64,000 nucleotides of DNA from S010-25 sp964441285 (GTDB taxonomy: Bacteria; Pseudomonadota; Gammaproteobacteria; SZUA-229): the NCBI GenBank assembly GCA_964441285.1, contig CAYTUK010000008.1, positions 62,001 to 126,000 of the forward strand, read 5' to 3'. The position numbers and the translations under genes were made by a program. Shown piece after piece: positions 1-8,887 of this stretch; position 1 is the stretch's first letter; the number at the start of each line of letters is the position of its first letter. Under the pieces are notes generated by a model that was not told the DNA's origin, searched no databases, and saw nothing but the letters and a program-made list of their open reading frames with translations.

Positions 1-141
1 ATCCTTGCAGAAGCATTACCACAGACTTTATATCAGGGGGAGATGTTGAAATTTGCCTTTCACCGTACCAGCAGTCGATTAATTGAAATGCGATCCAGGC
101 ACTATCTCCAACACGCACATAATCCGCAACAGGCTGGTTAA
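1..141 (+). CDS. zapE: C-terminal end of a probable ZapE/AFG1-like ATPase (partial)
   Basis: This frame is open from the first base of the window and stops at 139-141, so only the last 46 residues are present. The end resembles what I recall of the AFG1/ZapE P-loop ATPase family: a segment reading LYQGEMLKFAF, then a basic RTSSRLIEM stretch about 20 residues before the end. ZapE is a cytoplasmic ATPase linked to Z-ring stability in Escherichia coli. The ATPase core, including Walker motifs, lies outside the window, so the name rests on the tail alone. The next gene starts 22 bases downstream on the same strand. Confidence 0.5.
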   Translation: MLAEALPQTLYQGEMLKFAFHRTSSRLIEMRSRHYLQHAHNPQQAG

Positions 142-163
142 GTCCGCGCTGATCTTATCTATT

Positions 164-370
164 ATGCCTTTTAACACGTTAACCCCAAAGGTTCTGGAAA
201 AAATTGAAAGCGTCTGTGCCCAGGGCTGTAAAAAAGTAAACTATATTATTCAGTGCTATTCGCAACACATTGATATTAATGAATTAGATGGATTCAGTGA
301 AATAGAGAAAAAACAAATACTTGAGGTGCTATCTGACATCATGGCAACTTACTCTGAGACTAGAGATTAA
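164..370 (+). CDS. Small conserved-looking protein of unknown function
   Basis: A 68-residue protein if translation starts at ATG 164. The same frame has an earlier ATG at 83, but that would overlap the preceding partial gene by almost 60 bases, so I prefer 164. No strong ribosome binding site is visible before either. The product is cytoplasmic and helical, with a C-x3-C pair (CAQGC) near residues 19-23 and an acidic C-terminal half. It probably shares a transcript with the ZapE-like gene. I do not recognise a domain and assign no function. It converges with rbgA, whose stop is 22 bases away. Confidence 0.5.
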   Translation: MPFNTLTPKVLEKIESVCAQGCKKVNYIIQCYSQHIDINELDGFSEIEKKQILEVLSDIMATYSETRD

Positions 371-391
371 CCTGAATGTTTCAGCCTATCA

Positions 392-1270
392 CTACCCCGC
401 CGTTGCGGTTAACAAAGTTTCCTGTTTTATCATTTCAGGTGTTTCAAAACTCAGACGCCCCAGTACACCACTGCGGATTTCGTGGATTAGAATTTCTGCA
501 CTCCGTTGCATGTCAACGATTCCGCCTGCTCGCAAACAGCCGCGTTTACTGCCAATAGCAGCTAATAGTTTTGTTGACGAAACGGGTAACTGAGTTAGGC
601 GGTAACGCTCTAAGAGTAAATCTGAGTAAGCCCGTAACAGGTAATCCGCAGCAAAATCAGCAATATCTTCAAAATCCAGCGCGGTATTCTTAATTGCGCC
701 GGTTACCGCCAGACGATAACTGCTATTTTCATTATCAATTTTTGGCCAGAGAATGCCCGGTGTATCCGACAGCGCCATACCATTATCCAGCATAATACGT
801 TGTTGCGGTAGAGAAACATTTTTTGTTACTGCCGGTTCATCACCAACTTTGGCGACTGTTCTACCTGCCAGGGTATTAATTAGAGTAGATTTGCCAACAT
901 TTGGAATCCCCATAATCATAATGCGAATATTTTTTGCCGCCGTATTTCGATGCGGTAACATTTTGCGACATAACGCGGCAAGCTTTTTTATTTTTTCTGG
1001 TTCCTGCATACACACCGCCTGCGCTTTAACGCCCTGCTCTTTCTCCAGATGCTGCAACCAGCGCTGTGTAATGACCGGGTCAGCCAAATCGCTTTTATTT
1101 AACAGTTTGATACAGGGGCGCTGTTTTCGTAGTGCGGCCACCATTGGGTTTTCACTACTAAATGGAATACGCGCATCCATCACTTCAATCACCAGATCAA
1201 TAGTCGGCATTGCCTCGGTTATCTTGCGCCGGGCTTTGTTCATATGCCCTGGGTACCATTGTACAGCCAT
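392..1270 (-). CDS. rbgA: Ribosome biogenesis GTPase YlqF/RbgA family
   Basis: The 292-residue product is a circularly permuted GTPase. The G4 motif NKSD (58-61) comes before the P-loop GIPNVGKS (121-128) and the G3 motif DTPG (169-172), the arrangement of the YlqF/YawG family. The N-terminus WYPGHMNKA is typical of RbgA. In Bacillus subtilis RbgA acts in late assembly of the 50S subunit; gammaproteobacterial members are less studied, so the exact role here is inferred. The C-terminal helical domain (about 205-292) is the RNA-binding part in the family. It lies 23 bases downstream of maeB on the same strand and could be cotranscribed. Confidence 0.9.
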   Translation of the reverse strand: MAVQWYPGHMNKARRKITEAMPTIDLVIEVMDARIPFSSENPMVAALRKQRPCIKLLNKSDLADPVITQRWLQHLEKEQGVKAQAVCMQEPEKIKKLAALCRKMLPHRNTAAKNIRIMIMGIPNVGKSTLINTLAGRTVAKVGDEPAVTKNVSLPQQRIMLDNGMALSDTPGILWPKIDNENSSYRLAVTGAIKNTALDFEDIADFAADYLLRAYSDLLLERYRLTQLPVSSTKLLAAIGSKRGCLRAGGIVDMQRSAEILIHEIRSGVLGRLSFETPEMIKQETLLTATAG

Positions 1271-1293
1271 AGTTATTTCCAGTAACAGAGAGA

Positions 1294-3555
1294 TTACAGG
1301 CGGATTGCATGCTCAATCGCAATCGCGCTCATATTCACCAGACCACGCACGGTGATAGACTGTGCAACCACATGTGCAGACCTGTCCACACCCATCAATA
1401 TGGGACCGATGGTAACACCACCTAACATCTTCAGTAAATTTACGGAGATATTGGCAGCATCAATATTGGGCATTATTAACAGGTTGGCACTGCCTTTGAG
1501 TTTTGACTCAGGATAAAGCCGGTTACGTATTTCTTCGGATAATGCGGCATCAGCATGCATCTCGCCATCCACCTCCAGCTCAGGCACTGTTTGATGCAAT
1601 ATCTTTAATGCCCGACGTACTTTTTCTGCAGATTCATTTTTGGAGGAACCAAAGTTAGAATGTGATACCAAAGCAACTTTGGGTGTAATTCCAAAACGAC
1701 GAATTTCCTCGATAGCCAACAAAGTGGATTCGACCAGCTCATCAGTATCTGGGTGATCAGTGACATGGGCATCACAGATGAACAGCGTTTGTGTCGGCAG
1801 TAAATGCGCGACCAGTGTTGATGCCTGTCTTATACCAGGTGCTTTGCCGATAACATCTAGAATTGAATTAAGGTTGCGACTAAACCCGCCAACAACCCCA
1901 ACAATCATTGCATCCGCAGTACCATTTCTAACCATCAATGCGGCTAGCACGCAATGGGTATTGCGCACGATATATTGCGCCGCATCGGGGGTAACGCCAT
2001 TACGCCCCATCAGCTGATGATAGGCAGAAACATACTCAGTTATCGCAGAAAAATTTTGTGGGTCAATAATATCAATGTCGATATCCAGCTTTATACGTAA
2101 ACCCAATTTTTGCATACGCTGTTTGATCACTTCGGTATGACCAATGAGTATGGGCCTGGCAATAGTATTATCCACAATTTGCTGCGCCGCCTGTAAAACT
2201 CTGTCGTCTTCACCTTCAGCAAATACCAGTTTTTTTTCACAACCACAAACGTGATCAAAAATAGGCCGCATAAAAAACCCCGTGTGGTAATTAAAATTTT
2301 GTAACTTTAAACGATACTCGTATAAATTTTGAATTGGACGGGTTGCAACCCCACTGTCCATCGCGGCTTTAGCTACCGCATAGGAGAGCTCAACCATCAG
2401 ACGCGGATCGAATGGTTTGGGTATGAGATAATCTTTACCAAAAATATCCGCCTGACCACCATAGGCTTTAATGACCCAATCCGAACTTTCCTGCTGCACA
2501 AGATCCGATAATGCTTTCACACAGGCCAGTTTCATTGCCTCATTAATGGTTGTTGCGCCCACATCAAGTGCACCGCGAAAAATAAATGGAAAACATAAAA
2601 CATTATTGACCTGGTTTGGATAATCTGAACGGCCAGTACAAATAAGTGCATCGGTGCGTGTTTGTTGAACCAGCTCAGGTAATATTTCTGGTGTCGGATT
2701 TGCCAGCGCCATAACCAATGGGTGGTCGGCCATTTTTTTCAACATAGAAGGCTTTAACACATCCGGTGCCGATAAGCCGAGAAATATATCCGCATCATCA
2801 ATAACATCGTTTAATGTACGGGCATCTGTCTCGATAGCATAAACAGACTTCCATTTATCCATCAGTGCTTGCCTGCCTTTGTAGACGACGCCAGCTATAT
2901 CGGTAACAATAATATTTTCTTTTGGTAAGCCTGCGCTCACCAGCTGATTTAAACAGGCCAGCGCTGCCGCACCTGCACCCGATGTAACCAGTTTAACATT
3001 TTCAATGCGTTTACCTGTTATCTTTAAACCACTGAGTACTGCGGCTGCAACAATAATTGCAGTACCGTGCTGGTCATCATGAAAGACAGGAATAGCCATA
3101 CGCTGACGTAATTGTTGTTCAATTTCAAAACATTCCGGGGCTTTAATGTCTTCCAGATTGATGCCACCAAATGTTGGTTCCAGACTGGCGACGGTTTCCA
3201 CAAACTGATCAACACTGGATTGATTAATTTCAATATCGAATACATCAATACCGGAGAATTTCTTAAATAGTACGGCTTTACCTTCCATTACTGGCTTGGA
3301 TGCCAGCGGGCCGATATTGCCTAATCCCAGTACGGCACTGCCATTGGTGATAACACCAACCAGATTTGAACGAATACTGTAAAGTGCGGCATTATGTGGA
3401 TCTTTAACAATCGCCTCACAGGCAGCAGCAACCCCTGGTGAATAGGCCAGACCAAGATCATGTTGGGTTGCCAGTGGTTTCGTTGAGGTGATTTCTAACT
3501 TGCCTGGAACTGGAAACTGATGGTATTCCAGTGCATCTTTATCCAATTCTGACAT
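1294..3555 (-). CDS. maeB: NADP-dependent malic enzyme with phosphotransacetylase-like C-terminal domain
   Basis: At 753 residues this matches the usual length of MaeB. The first 430 or so residues hold the malic-enzyme N-terminal domain and a Rossmann NAD(P)-binding domain, with LAYSPGVAAACEAI near the start, the metal-site segment FHDDQHGTA, and the dinucleotide loop SGAGAAALA. The rest is a phosphotransacetylase-like domain, which in known MaeB proteins is regulatory rather than catalytic. The reaction is oxidative decarboxylation of malate to pyruvate, yielding NADPH. The start ATG at 3555 opens MSELDKDALEYHQ, a normal N-terminus for the family. rbgA follows closely. Confidence 0.95.
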   Translation of the reverse strand: MSELDKDALEYHQFPVPGKLEITSTKPLATQHDLGLAYSPGVAAACEAIVKDPHNAALYSIRSNLVGVITNGSAVLGLGNIGPLASKPVMEGKAVLFKKFSGIDVFDIEINQSSVDQFVETVASLEPTFGGINLEDIKAPECFEIEQQLRQRMAIPVFHDDQHGTAIIVAAAVLSGLKITGKRIENVKLVTSGAGAAALACLNQLVSAGLPKENIIVTDIAGVVYKGRQALMDKWKSVYAIETDARTLNDVIDDADIFLGLSAPDVLKPSMLKKMADHPLVMALANPTPEILPELVQQTRTDALICTGRSDYPNQVNNVLCFPFIFRGALDVGATTINEAMKLACVKALSDLVQQESSDWVIKAYGGQADIFGKDYLIPKPFDPRLMVELSYAVAKAAMDSGVATRPIQNLYEYRLKLQNFNYHTGFFMRPIFDHVCGCEKKLVFAEGEDDRVLQAAQQIVDNTIARPILIGHTEVIKQRMQKLGLRIKLDIDIDIIDPQNFSAITEYVSAYHQLMGRNGVTPDAAQYIVRNTHCVLAALMVRNGTADAMIVGVVGGFSRNLNSILDVIGKAPGIRQASTLVAHLLPTQTLFICDAHVTDHPDTDELVESTLLAIEEIRRFGITPKVALVSHSNFGSSKNESAEKVRRALKILHQTVPELEVDGEMHADAALSEEIRNRLYPESKLKGSANLLIMPNIDAANISVNLLKMLGGVTIGPILMGVDRSAHVVAQSITVRGLVNMSAIAIEHAIRL

Positions 3556-3833
3556 GGTGAAACCTCTATAATTTATTATGGTTTTCTCACGGTTAATGCA
3601 GCGCTCACCCCTCAGTATGCACCAATAACGTCAAGCCAGAGAGAGGCCAACGATGAAATATAATAACCTAAAAGACACAGTGTCGATACCAGTAATGGAC
3701 AGGGCAAAGCAAAGTTTTTAACTTCACTGTGCAAACAGGAATGGACAGGTTGTTTTAGCCAGAAAGTGGAGGCGCTGCAATTTATTTTTTTATCAATGAT
3801 TTTTTGCACTATTAGTTAGTTACGCAGTATTCA

Positions 3834-4901
3834 TTATCCGGCCTCATATAAAAAATGGCCTACACCATATTTTGTCCCATTCATTGGCGCAAAGGTGCTT
3901 TTACACAAGACGAAATACTTATTCCAGTAATCAACTTCTTCCAGACTAATAACCGCAGGATATAAGTCATCAATGCCTTGCCAGAAGCGCTTATGCCAGT
4001 CATCCAGTGTTCGTACATAGTTCTTGCCATTAATAAACCAATGATCAACAAAAGTTAAATGTGTATTATGCCGAGCGGCTTCTGTTATTGGCCAGATATG
4101 CCCTCCAGGAAAATAATTACCAATCAATGTGTCGCTGGCATCCAGGAATTGAGGAATGGTGTCTTTTGAGACAATGTAATGACTTAGGCATTTACCCCCC
4201 GGTTTAATCACCTGTGAAATTTTTTTAAATACCTGATCAATATTGGTTACATGCTCAAACATGCCAAGGATGATAACGCAGTCAAAAACCTGATCAGGTA
4301 TTTCTGCTTCACTTATATCTTCAAAATATTTTTGAATTAACGTGAAGCGCGTATTATCAAAAGTATTTTCTGCTGACATTAAAGTCTTCCGTATATAATC
4401 TGTCTGTACCAGACTGGGATTAACGCCTGTAATTGTCACATTTGGAAATTTGGATAATATATATTTTGACAAGCCACCAAAACCACAACCAAGATCCAGT
4501 ATATTTTGACCATCCTCAAGTTGTACCCGCTCTATGAGTAAATCATATTTATGTCTTTGCCCCTCCTCAACACTGATGTTCTCAATGTCTAGCTCGTCTG
4601 TGGCGTTATAATAGCCAACAGAATAAGCCAGAAAATCATCATCAAGAAATTGGCTGTATAATTTCAAATCCTGGTTATAGCTAATATCAATTGATTCTTT
4701 TTTTGTATTAACTGCAGCGATACCACCATCAAATGAGCTAACGCCATAGATTTCAGGAACATTGTGATTACCTTCCCAACGTTCATATTCCCGAGTGAAA
4801 TACTGTACCATCTGTTTTTCAAACTTGATGATTTCTGGCGAACCGTAAGCATAAATTTCTTTATCGGCTAATTTCTCAATGATATTTTCAGACATTTTCA
4901 T
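3834..4901 (-). CDS. Cyclopropane-fatty-acid-synthase-like SAM methyltransferase
   Basis: A 355-residue cytoplasmic class I methyltransferase. The SAM-binding motif DLGCGFGGL lies near residue 145, and the layout is that of the CFA/mycolic-acid methyltransferase family, with a divergent N-terminal part of about 80 residues. The acidic motif GMFEHV and the SHY histidine correspond to the E. coli Cfa glutamate and histidine ligands. However, the Cfa YSCAYW segment reads YSVGYY here, so the bicarbonate-ligand cysteine is absent. It lies 17 bases downstream of the ketoacyl synthase in the same operon. A methyl transfer to an acyl chain or related lipid is inferred; true cyclopropanation is uncertain. 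Confidence 0.75.
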   Translation of the reverse strand: MKMSENIIEKLADKEIYAYGSPEIIKFEKQMVQYFTREYERWEGNHNVPEIYGVSSFDGGIAAVNTKKESIDISYNQDLKLYSQFLDDDFLAYSVGYYNATDELDIENISVEEGQRHKYDLLIERVQLEDGQNILDLGCGFGGLSKYILSKFPNVTITGVNPSLVQTDYIRKTLMSAENTFDNTRFTLIQKYFEDISEAEIPDQVFDCVIILGMFEHVTNIDQVFKKISQVIKPGGKCLSHYIVSKDTIPQFLDASDTLIGNYFPGGHIWPITEAARHNTHLTFVDHWFINGKNYVRTLDDWHKRFWQGIDDLYPAVISLEEVDYWNKYFVLCKSTFAPMNGTKYGVGHFLYEAG

Positions 4902-4918
4902 TACTCAGTAAGCAAAAT

Positions 4919-6130
4919 TTATACATATTTTTTAACCACCAGCACTGCATTCAAACCACCAAAAGCAAATGAATTAGACAGCGCAACATTCACTTTCTGT
5001 TCACGCGCTTCAATGGGTACATAATCAAGGTCACACTGCTTATCGGCTTCGGTAAAGTTTGCCGTAGGCGGAATACAGTCATACTCCATCGCTAATATAG
5101 TCGCTGTCAATTCAAGCGCGCTCGATGCCCCCAGAACATGACCATGCATGGATTTAGTTGAAGAAATAGCCAGCCTGTTAGCATGTACACCAAAGACATT
5201 ATGGATGGCCTGCGTTTCAATGACATCATTCATCTGCGTTGCCGTACCATGTGCGTTAATGTAATCCACCTCATCAACGGCAATGCCTGCATGTTCCAGA
5301 GCCTTTGCCATAACCTGGCTCAGGCCATTAATATCAGGCCGAGTTATATGTCCAGCATCTGATGACATCGCGCAACCAGCCAGTTCAGCATAAATATGCG
5401 CACCGCGTTGTTTTGCATGTGTTTCAGATTCAAGCACCAGCATCCCTGCACCTTCTCCCAGTATCAGCCCTGAGCGATTTTTACTGAAAGGTCGACAGGT
5501 GTCATTTGACACTACACGTAATGCTTCCCAGGCTTTCAACAGGCCATAAGTAAATGGTGCGTCGGTACCGCCAACCAGTGCAATATCTGAATACCCAGCC
5601 TGTATCATCAGGCTACCTTGTGCAATGGCATGTGCACTTGATGCACAGGCTGCTGCCAGAGAAAATACCGGACCTTTAATCCCTAGTTGTCGACTCACCA
5701 TACTGGCCGCTGCACTGGGCATACCTTTTGGAATAGTGAGTGGATGAACCCGCGAATGTTGTTTTACATAGAGTTGATGATAGGTATCTTCATCCGTGTG
5801 TTTACCACCGCAACCACTGCCAATGATTGCCGCTGCATCTTTTACCGCTTCATCATCAGTCAAACCCGCATCCAACAGCGCTTCACGCGCTGCAATAACC
5901 GCTAGCTGCGAAAATCGATCCAGCAAGGTGAGTTCGTCGGCAGAAAAATATTGCAGTGGGTCATAGCTATCAAGAGCCGCCCCCACCGATATTCTGGTGC
6001 CATCAATTAATGGCGATAATGGTCTGATAGCAGAGTAACCACTGCTCAACGATGTCCAGAATTCAGTGATATTCGAACCCAGTGCTGACAATGCACCTAA
6101 ACCGGTAATTACAACGCGGCCATTCATCAT
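4919..6130 (-). CDS. Beta-ketoacyl-ACP synthase, FabF-like
   Basis: A 403-residue condensing enzyme with the full KAS II catalytic triad: nucleophile Cys162 in AACASS, His293 in NAHGTATQMND, and His331 in the KSMHGH segment, with Lys326 beside it. Such enzymes extend an acyl-ACP by decarboxylative condensation with malonyl-ACP. Length and motifs are complete, so it should be active. It is placed between a dedicated acyl carrier protein (34 bases upstream) and a CFA-like methyltransferase, not in a housekeeping fab cluster. This suggests a specialised acyl chain. Start is ATGATG at 6130/6127; either codon is possible. Confidence 0.88.
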   Translation of the reverse strand: MMNGRVVITGLGALSALGSNITEFWTSLSSGYSAIRPLSPLIDGTRISVGAALDSYDPLQYFSADELTLLDRFSQLAVIAAREALLDAGLTDDEAVKDAAAIIGSGCGGKHTDEDTYHQLYVKQHSRVHPLTIPKGMPSAAASMVSRQLGIKGPVFSLAAACASSAHAIAQGSLMIQAGYSDIALVGGTDAPFTYGLLKAWEALRVVSNDTCRPFSKNRSGLILGEGAGMLVLESETHAKQRGAHIYAELAGCAMSSDAGHITRPDINGLSQVMAKALEHAGIAVDEVDYINAHGTATQMNDVIETQAIHNVFGVHANRLAISSTKSMHGHVLGASSALELTATILAMEYDCIPPTANFTEADKQCDLDYVPIEAREQKVNVALSNSFAFGGLNAVLVVKKYV

Positions 6131-6164
6131 TCAGCTGTATAAATATCGTTCCAACAGACAACGA

Positions 6165-6404
6165 TCATGCCGCATGAGCTTTACGCAGGGTGTCAATTTC
6201 ACTGACAATATCAGCAACCGTTCGCATATTTTCGATCCGCTCATTCGGTATTTCGATATCGAATTCCTCTTCAAGATCATAAAGAACGGTAATGGCTTTT
6301 AGTGAATCCAGACCGAGATCCTTCAGTTGTGCATCAGGGACAATTTTTTCGGCTGGACATTGGGCTGTGGCACTTATGACTTCGACTACTTTAAATAGAA
6401 TCAT
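6165..6404 (-). CDS. Acyl carrier protein
   Basis: A 79-residue acidic protein with the phosphopantetheine attachment motif GLDSLK (Ser34) followed by the helix-III pattern of acyl carrier proteins. A good ribosome binding site, GGAG, precedes ATG 6404. It heads a minus-strand operon with the FabF-like synthase and the CFA-like methyltransferase, and is probably their dedicated carrier. Its N-terminus (MILFKVVEVISATAQC) differs from the housekeeping AcpP, which normally sits with fabG/fabF. A divergent RpfF-like gene lies about 460 bases upstream. Confidence 0.9.
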   Translation of the reverse strand: MILFKVVEVISATAQCPAEKIVPDAQLKDLGLDSLKAITVLYDLEEEFDIEIPNERIENMRTVADIVSEIDTLRKAHAA

Positions 6405-6444
6405 GACTCTCCAGCTATTTTTTCTCAGTTATTTTTCTTTATAT

Positions 6445-6578
6445 ACTACTGGAACAGATAAAAAGGATACTGATTGCTCAAGATACGCTGCCAATACATC
6501 CATGTAAGCTCGACATCCGCATCTCTGCGGCTGACGAGCTTGAACAATCAGTATCCTTTTCATCCATCCTGTTAGTAA
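6445..6578. repeat. Dispersed palindromic repeat, copy 1 (full length)
   Basis: About 134 bases with matching inverted ends. The left end contains GATAAAAAGGATACTGATTG and the right end its near-complement CAATCAGTATCCTTTTCATC followed by CATCCTGTTAGTAA. The core holds the CAGCCGCAG...GTCGAGCT...ACATGGATGTATT block, here read on the minus strand. Copies 2-7 share the same ends and core. It lies between the divergent ACP operon and the RpfF-like gene. Confidence 0.85.
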
Positions 6579-6861
6579 GAATAGATAAATATAATGATTC
6601 TCAACTATTTATTGACGATTTCTATCCTCCTGTTGATCATCTTAACATCATGAATAGTAGCGGAATCGATGCGTTTACATTAATTTAATATTTAATATTT
6701 AAAACGCAACAACATTAACATTGTTTGGTAGTATGTTGATTATATTTAACTTGACATAATATATTAAAAAGCGTTTTATGCGCATAAGGATTAATGAGTG
6801 ATTAACTGGATGCCGCTACCATAAAAATAATTTTTATGGTTAAACGATAAACATAAAATTT
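6579..6861. other. AT-rich intergenic region upstream of the RpfF-like gene
   Basis: About 280 bases between the repeat and the RpfF-like start. It contains AT-rich direct and inverted TTTAATATTTAA units near 6690-6710 and the likely promoter listed separately. I see no gene here. Confidence 0.5.
6751..6779 (+). promoter_or_regulatory. Putative sigma-70 promoter for the RpfF-like gene
   Basis: A perfect -35 box TTGACA (6751-6756) is followed after 17 bases by TTTTAT (6774-6779), a weak -10. The start codon is 83 bases further on. No known regulator site is recognised. Confidence 0.45.
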
Positions 6862-7908
6862 ATGAATTTTGATTCAGACTCACTACTGCCTCATAGTGAC
6901 ATAGAGGGTGAAAACCCGCTAACAGCTAACGCAAACTTTACTCAGTTCAGTACGCGTTATGATTGTGATACCCAATCCATTTGGTGCTGGATGCAACCAA
7001 AACCTCGCCCCTGTCTTAATCCCATATTACTAAACGAACTGGAGCAGTTACAACGCCGGTTAAAAAAAAGTTATGCCGAGCAAAAAAATAATTCCTCATG
7101 GCAATTCAAACAACTTATTCTTGCTTCCCGCTCCCCTGACATTTACAACCTGGGTGGTGATCTGGGCCTGTTTAAGCAACTGATTCTGAATAAAGATGAA
7201 ACCAGTCTACAGCGGTATGCATATCGCTGTATCCAACTGGTACACCAAAACATGAAAAATTTGGAGTTACCCATTACGATGATCGCATTGGTGCAAGGGC
7301 AAGCTTTAGGTGGCGGTTTTGAGTGTGCGCTTTCCTGTGATGTTATCATTGCAGAACGTGGTACAAAAATGGGTTTCCCGGAAATTCTTTTTAATCTATT
7401 TCCAGGTATGGGAGCCTATAATTTACTCACAAAACGTATTGATCCCAGCCTCGCTGAGCGGATGATTCTCAGTGGGCGAACCTACAGCGCAGAGAAATTA
7501 TATGATATGGGTGTGGTCGATATACTTGCCAATGTGGCGGATGGTGTGAATACCACCAATCATTACCTAAAACGCCACCAACGTTCGCGTAATGCTATCG
7601 AAGCGGTAAAAAAAGCGGGTAAAATTGTGCACCCTGTTACTGAGCAGAATTTAATTGACGTTGTTGATATATGGGTTGAAGCAGCCATGCAACTCTCAGA
7701 GAAAGATCTGAATAAAATGGAGCGTCTTATTTATGCACAAAATGCACTGGATGATAAAACCGCTAATACAAATAAGAAGCATAAATATATCCCCCGGCAT
7801 GGTGAGTGGCGAAAACATACAGCGGATGAATTTCCTTTAATTACGCACCTCGGCGAAAACGTGTTATATAATCGTCGACAACATGATCGCCGAGATCAAT
7901 CGATCTGA
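6862..7908 (+). CDS. RpfF-like enoyl-CoA hydratase/thioesterase (DSF synthase family)
   Basis: A 348-residue crotonase-fold protein, longer than Xanthomonas RpfF by an N-terminal extension. It keeps the two catalytic glutamates of the DSF synthases: Glu154 in GGFECAL and Glu174 in GFPEILF, 20 residues apart as in RpfF (Glu141/Glu161). The surrounding LFPGMGAYN and the C-terminal IWVEAAMQLSEK block also match RpfF. RpfF dehydrates 3-hydroxyacyl-ACP and cleaves the thioester to release cis-2-unsaturated fatty acids used as quorum signals. The adjacent ACP, ketoacyl synthase and methyltransferase may supply its substrate. No RpfC/RpfG sensor is in the window. DSF-type chemistry is well supported; the actual product is inference. 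Confidence 0.85.
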   Translation: MNFDSDSLLPHSDIEGENPLTANANFTQFSTRYDCDTQSIWCWMQPKPRPCLNPILLNELEQLQRRLKKSYAEQKNNSSWQFKQLILASRSPDIYNLGGDLGLFKQLILNKDETSLQRYAYRCIQLVHQNMKNLELPITMIALVQGQALGGGFECALSCDVIIAERGTKMGFPEILFNLFPGMGAYNLLTKRIDPSLAERMILSGRTYSAEKLYDMGVVDILANVADGVNTTNHYLKRHQRSRNAIEAVKKAGKIVHPVTEQNLIDVVDIWVEAAMQLSEKDLNKMERLIYAQNALDDKTANTNKKHKYIPRHGEWRKHTADEFPLITHLGENVLYNRRQHDRRDQSI

Positions 7909-7928
7909 CTCTCTGAAGAACTGACCCA

Positions 7929-8294
7929 ATGTCTGCATTAGTTTTTAAGCTCAACCATGTACCCGAAGATGAAGCCAGTGATATTCGTGAAATACTGGAT
8001 GCTAATCAAATTAACTATTACGAGACCACTGCGGGTAACTGGGGTATTTCCATGCCAGCAATCTGGGTAAAAGAAAAAACTCAGGTTGAACAGGCTAAAA
8101 TACTCATCAATACTTATGAACAACAACGTTCACGACAGGAAAAAGCGAAATACCAGCAAAAAAAACGCCAGGGTGAACAGCAAAAACTGATTCATGTGTT
8201 TAAACACAAACCATTAAATGTCATCATTTATTTTTCAATCATCGTGCTGGTGTTATACTTATCATTCAGACTAGTTGTCGATTTTTCGCGTTAA
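7929..8294 (+). CDS. DUF6164 family protein with C-terminal membrane segment
   Basis: A 121-residue protein starting 21 bases after the RpfF-like gene. The N-terminal 60 residues (LVFKLNHVPEDEA...YYETTAGNWGISMPAIWV) match a family I recall as DUF6164, common in gammaproteobacteria. A charged coiled region rich in Gln, Lys and Arg follows at about 70-95, then one transmembrane helix (about 98-116) with a short tail. It is probably a membrane-anchored cytoplasmic domain. Function is unknown; cotranscription with the RpfF-like gene is likely from the spacing. Confidence 0.75.
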   Translation: MSALVFKLNHVPEDEASDIREILDANQINYYETTAGNWGISMPAIWVKEKTQVEQAKILINTYEQQRSRQEKAKYQQKKRQGEQQKLIHVFKHKPLNVIIYFSIIVLVLYLSFRLVVDFSR

Positions 8295-8377
8295 TACAAG
8301 CGGATTTTTACGCGTATAAAAAACGCACTAATGAGAAAAACTTGAATCACGAATAATTTTAATAAAGAGTCTTAATT

Positions 8378-8566
8378 ATGTCATCAATGCAAGAAATTGA
8401 ATTAGACCGTCACCACAATGAATTAGTCAAAGACGTTAAATCGCTGGTTGAAAAATATCGCCGCGCAATGGACTGGGATATTCCTGAAAATGATGAAAAA
8501 GAAGGGGATGTGCTTATTTTTGCCGCTATTCAAAAGGCACTGGATGCAATACAACGGATTGACTGA
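8378..8566 (+). CDS. Small acidic hypothetical protein
   Basis: A 62-residue cytoplasmic protein, mostly helical and acidic in its second half (DIPENDEKEGD), with no cysteine and no membrane segment. A weak AAAGAG ribosome binding site precedes ATG 8378. It lies 83 bases after the DUF6164 gene and converges with the S4-domain gene. I do not recognise the family. The even charge pattern suggests a real gene, but coding status rests only on the frame and position. Confidence 0.5.
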   Translation: MSSMQEIELDRHHNELVKDVKSLVEKYRRAMDWDIPENDEKEGDVLIFAAIQKALDAIQRID

Positions 8567-8592
8567 GACTGGCTTTAAGTGCCTATAAAAAA

Positions 8593-8835
8593 TCAATCAG
8601 ACAACAGGTGAAGGCGTTCAGCATTAAACTCAATTATATCACCGGCAAGCATTTTTTTACGTTTACGCCGCTCAACTTCACCATTAACCATGACTTCACC
8701 TGCTTCAATCGCTAATTTTGCGATACCACCACTAGGGACCAGTCCTTCAAATTTTAAAATTTTATACAACTCAACCGGTTGCTGATTTAGCTTTACTTCT
8801 CTACACGGTTTTTTTGTTAAAGGTTTATTACACAT
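8593..8835 (-). CDS. S4-domain RNA-binding protein, YbcJ-like
   Basis: About 80 residues from ATG 8835. The S4 fold is clear: ELYKILKFEGLVPSGGIAKLAIEAGEVMVNGEVERRKRKKML, followed by GDIIEF, as in E. coli YbcJ. A longer reading to 8907 adds 24 residues overlapping the end of nnrS and lacks family similarity, so 8835 is preferred. The basic RRKRKK patch would contact RNA. YbcJ-type proteins are implicated in ribosome-related RNA binding, but the target is not established. Confidence 0.8.
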   Translation of the reverse strand: MCNKPLTKKPCREVKLNQQPVELYKILKFEGLVPSGGIAKLAIEAGEVMVNGEVERRKRKKMLAGDIIEFNAERLHLLSD

Positions 8836-8887
8836 CAATAGTATTGTCCATGCCAGGGAAACTCTGATTAAGTCCGGGTTTCCCTGG

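Noticed and set aside
3612..3809. Minus-strand 65-residue frame in the gap between maeB and the CFA-like gene
   Set aside because: No ribosome binding site and no domain; composition resembles non-coding sequence.
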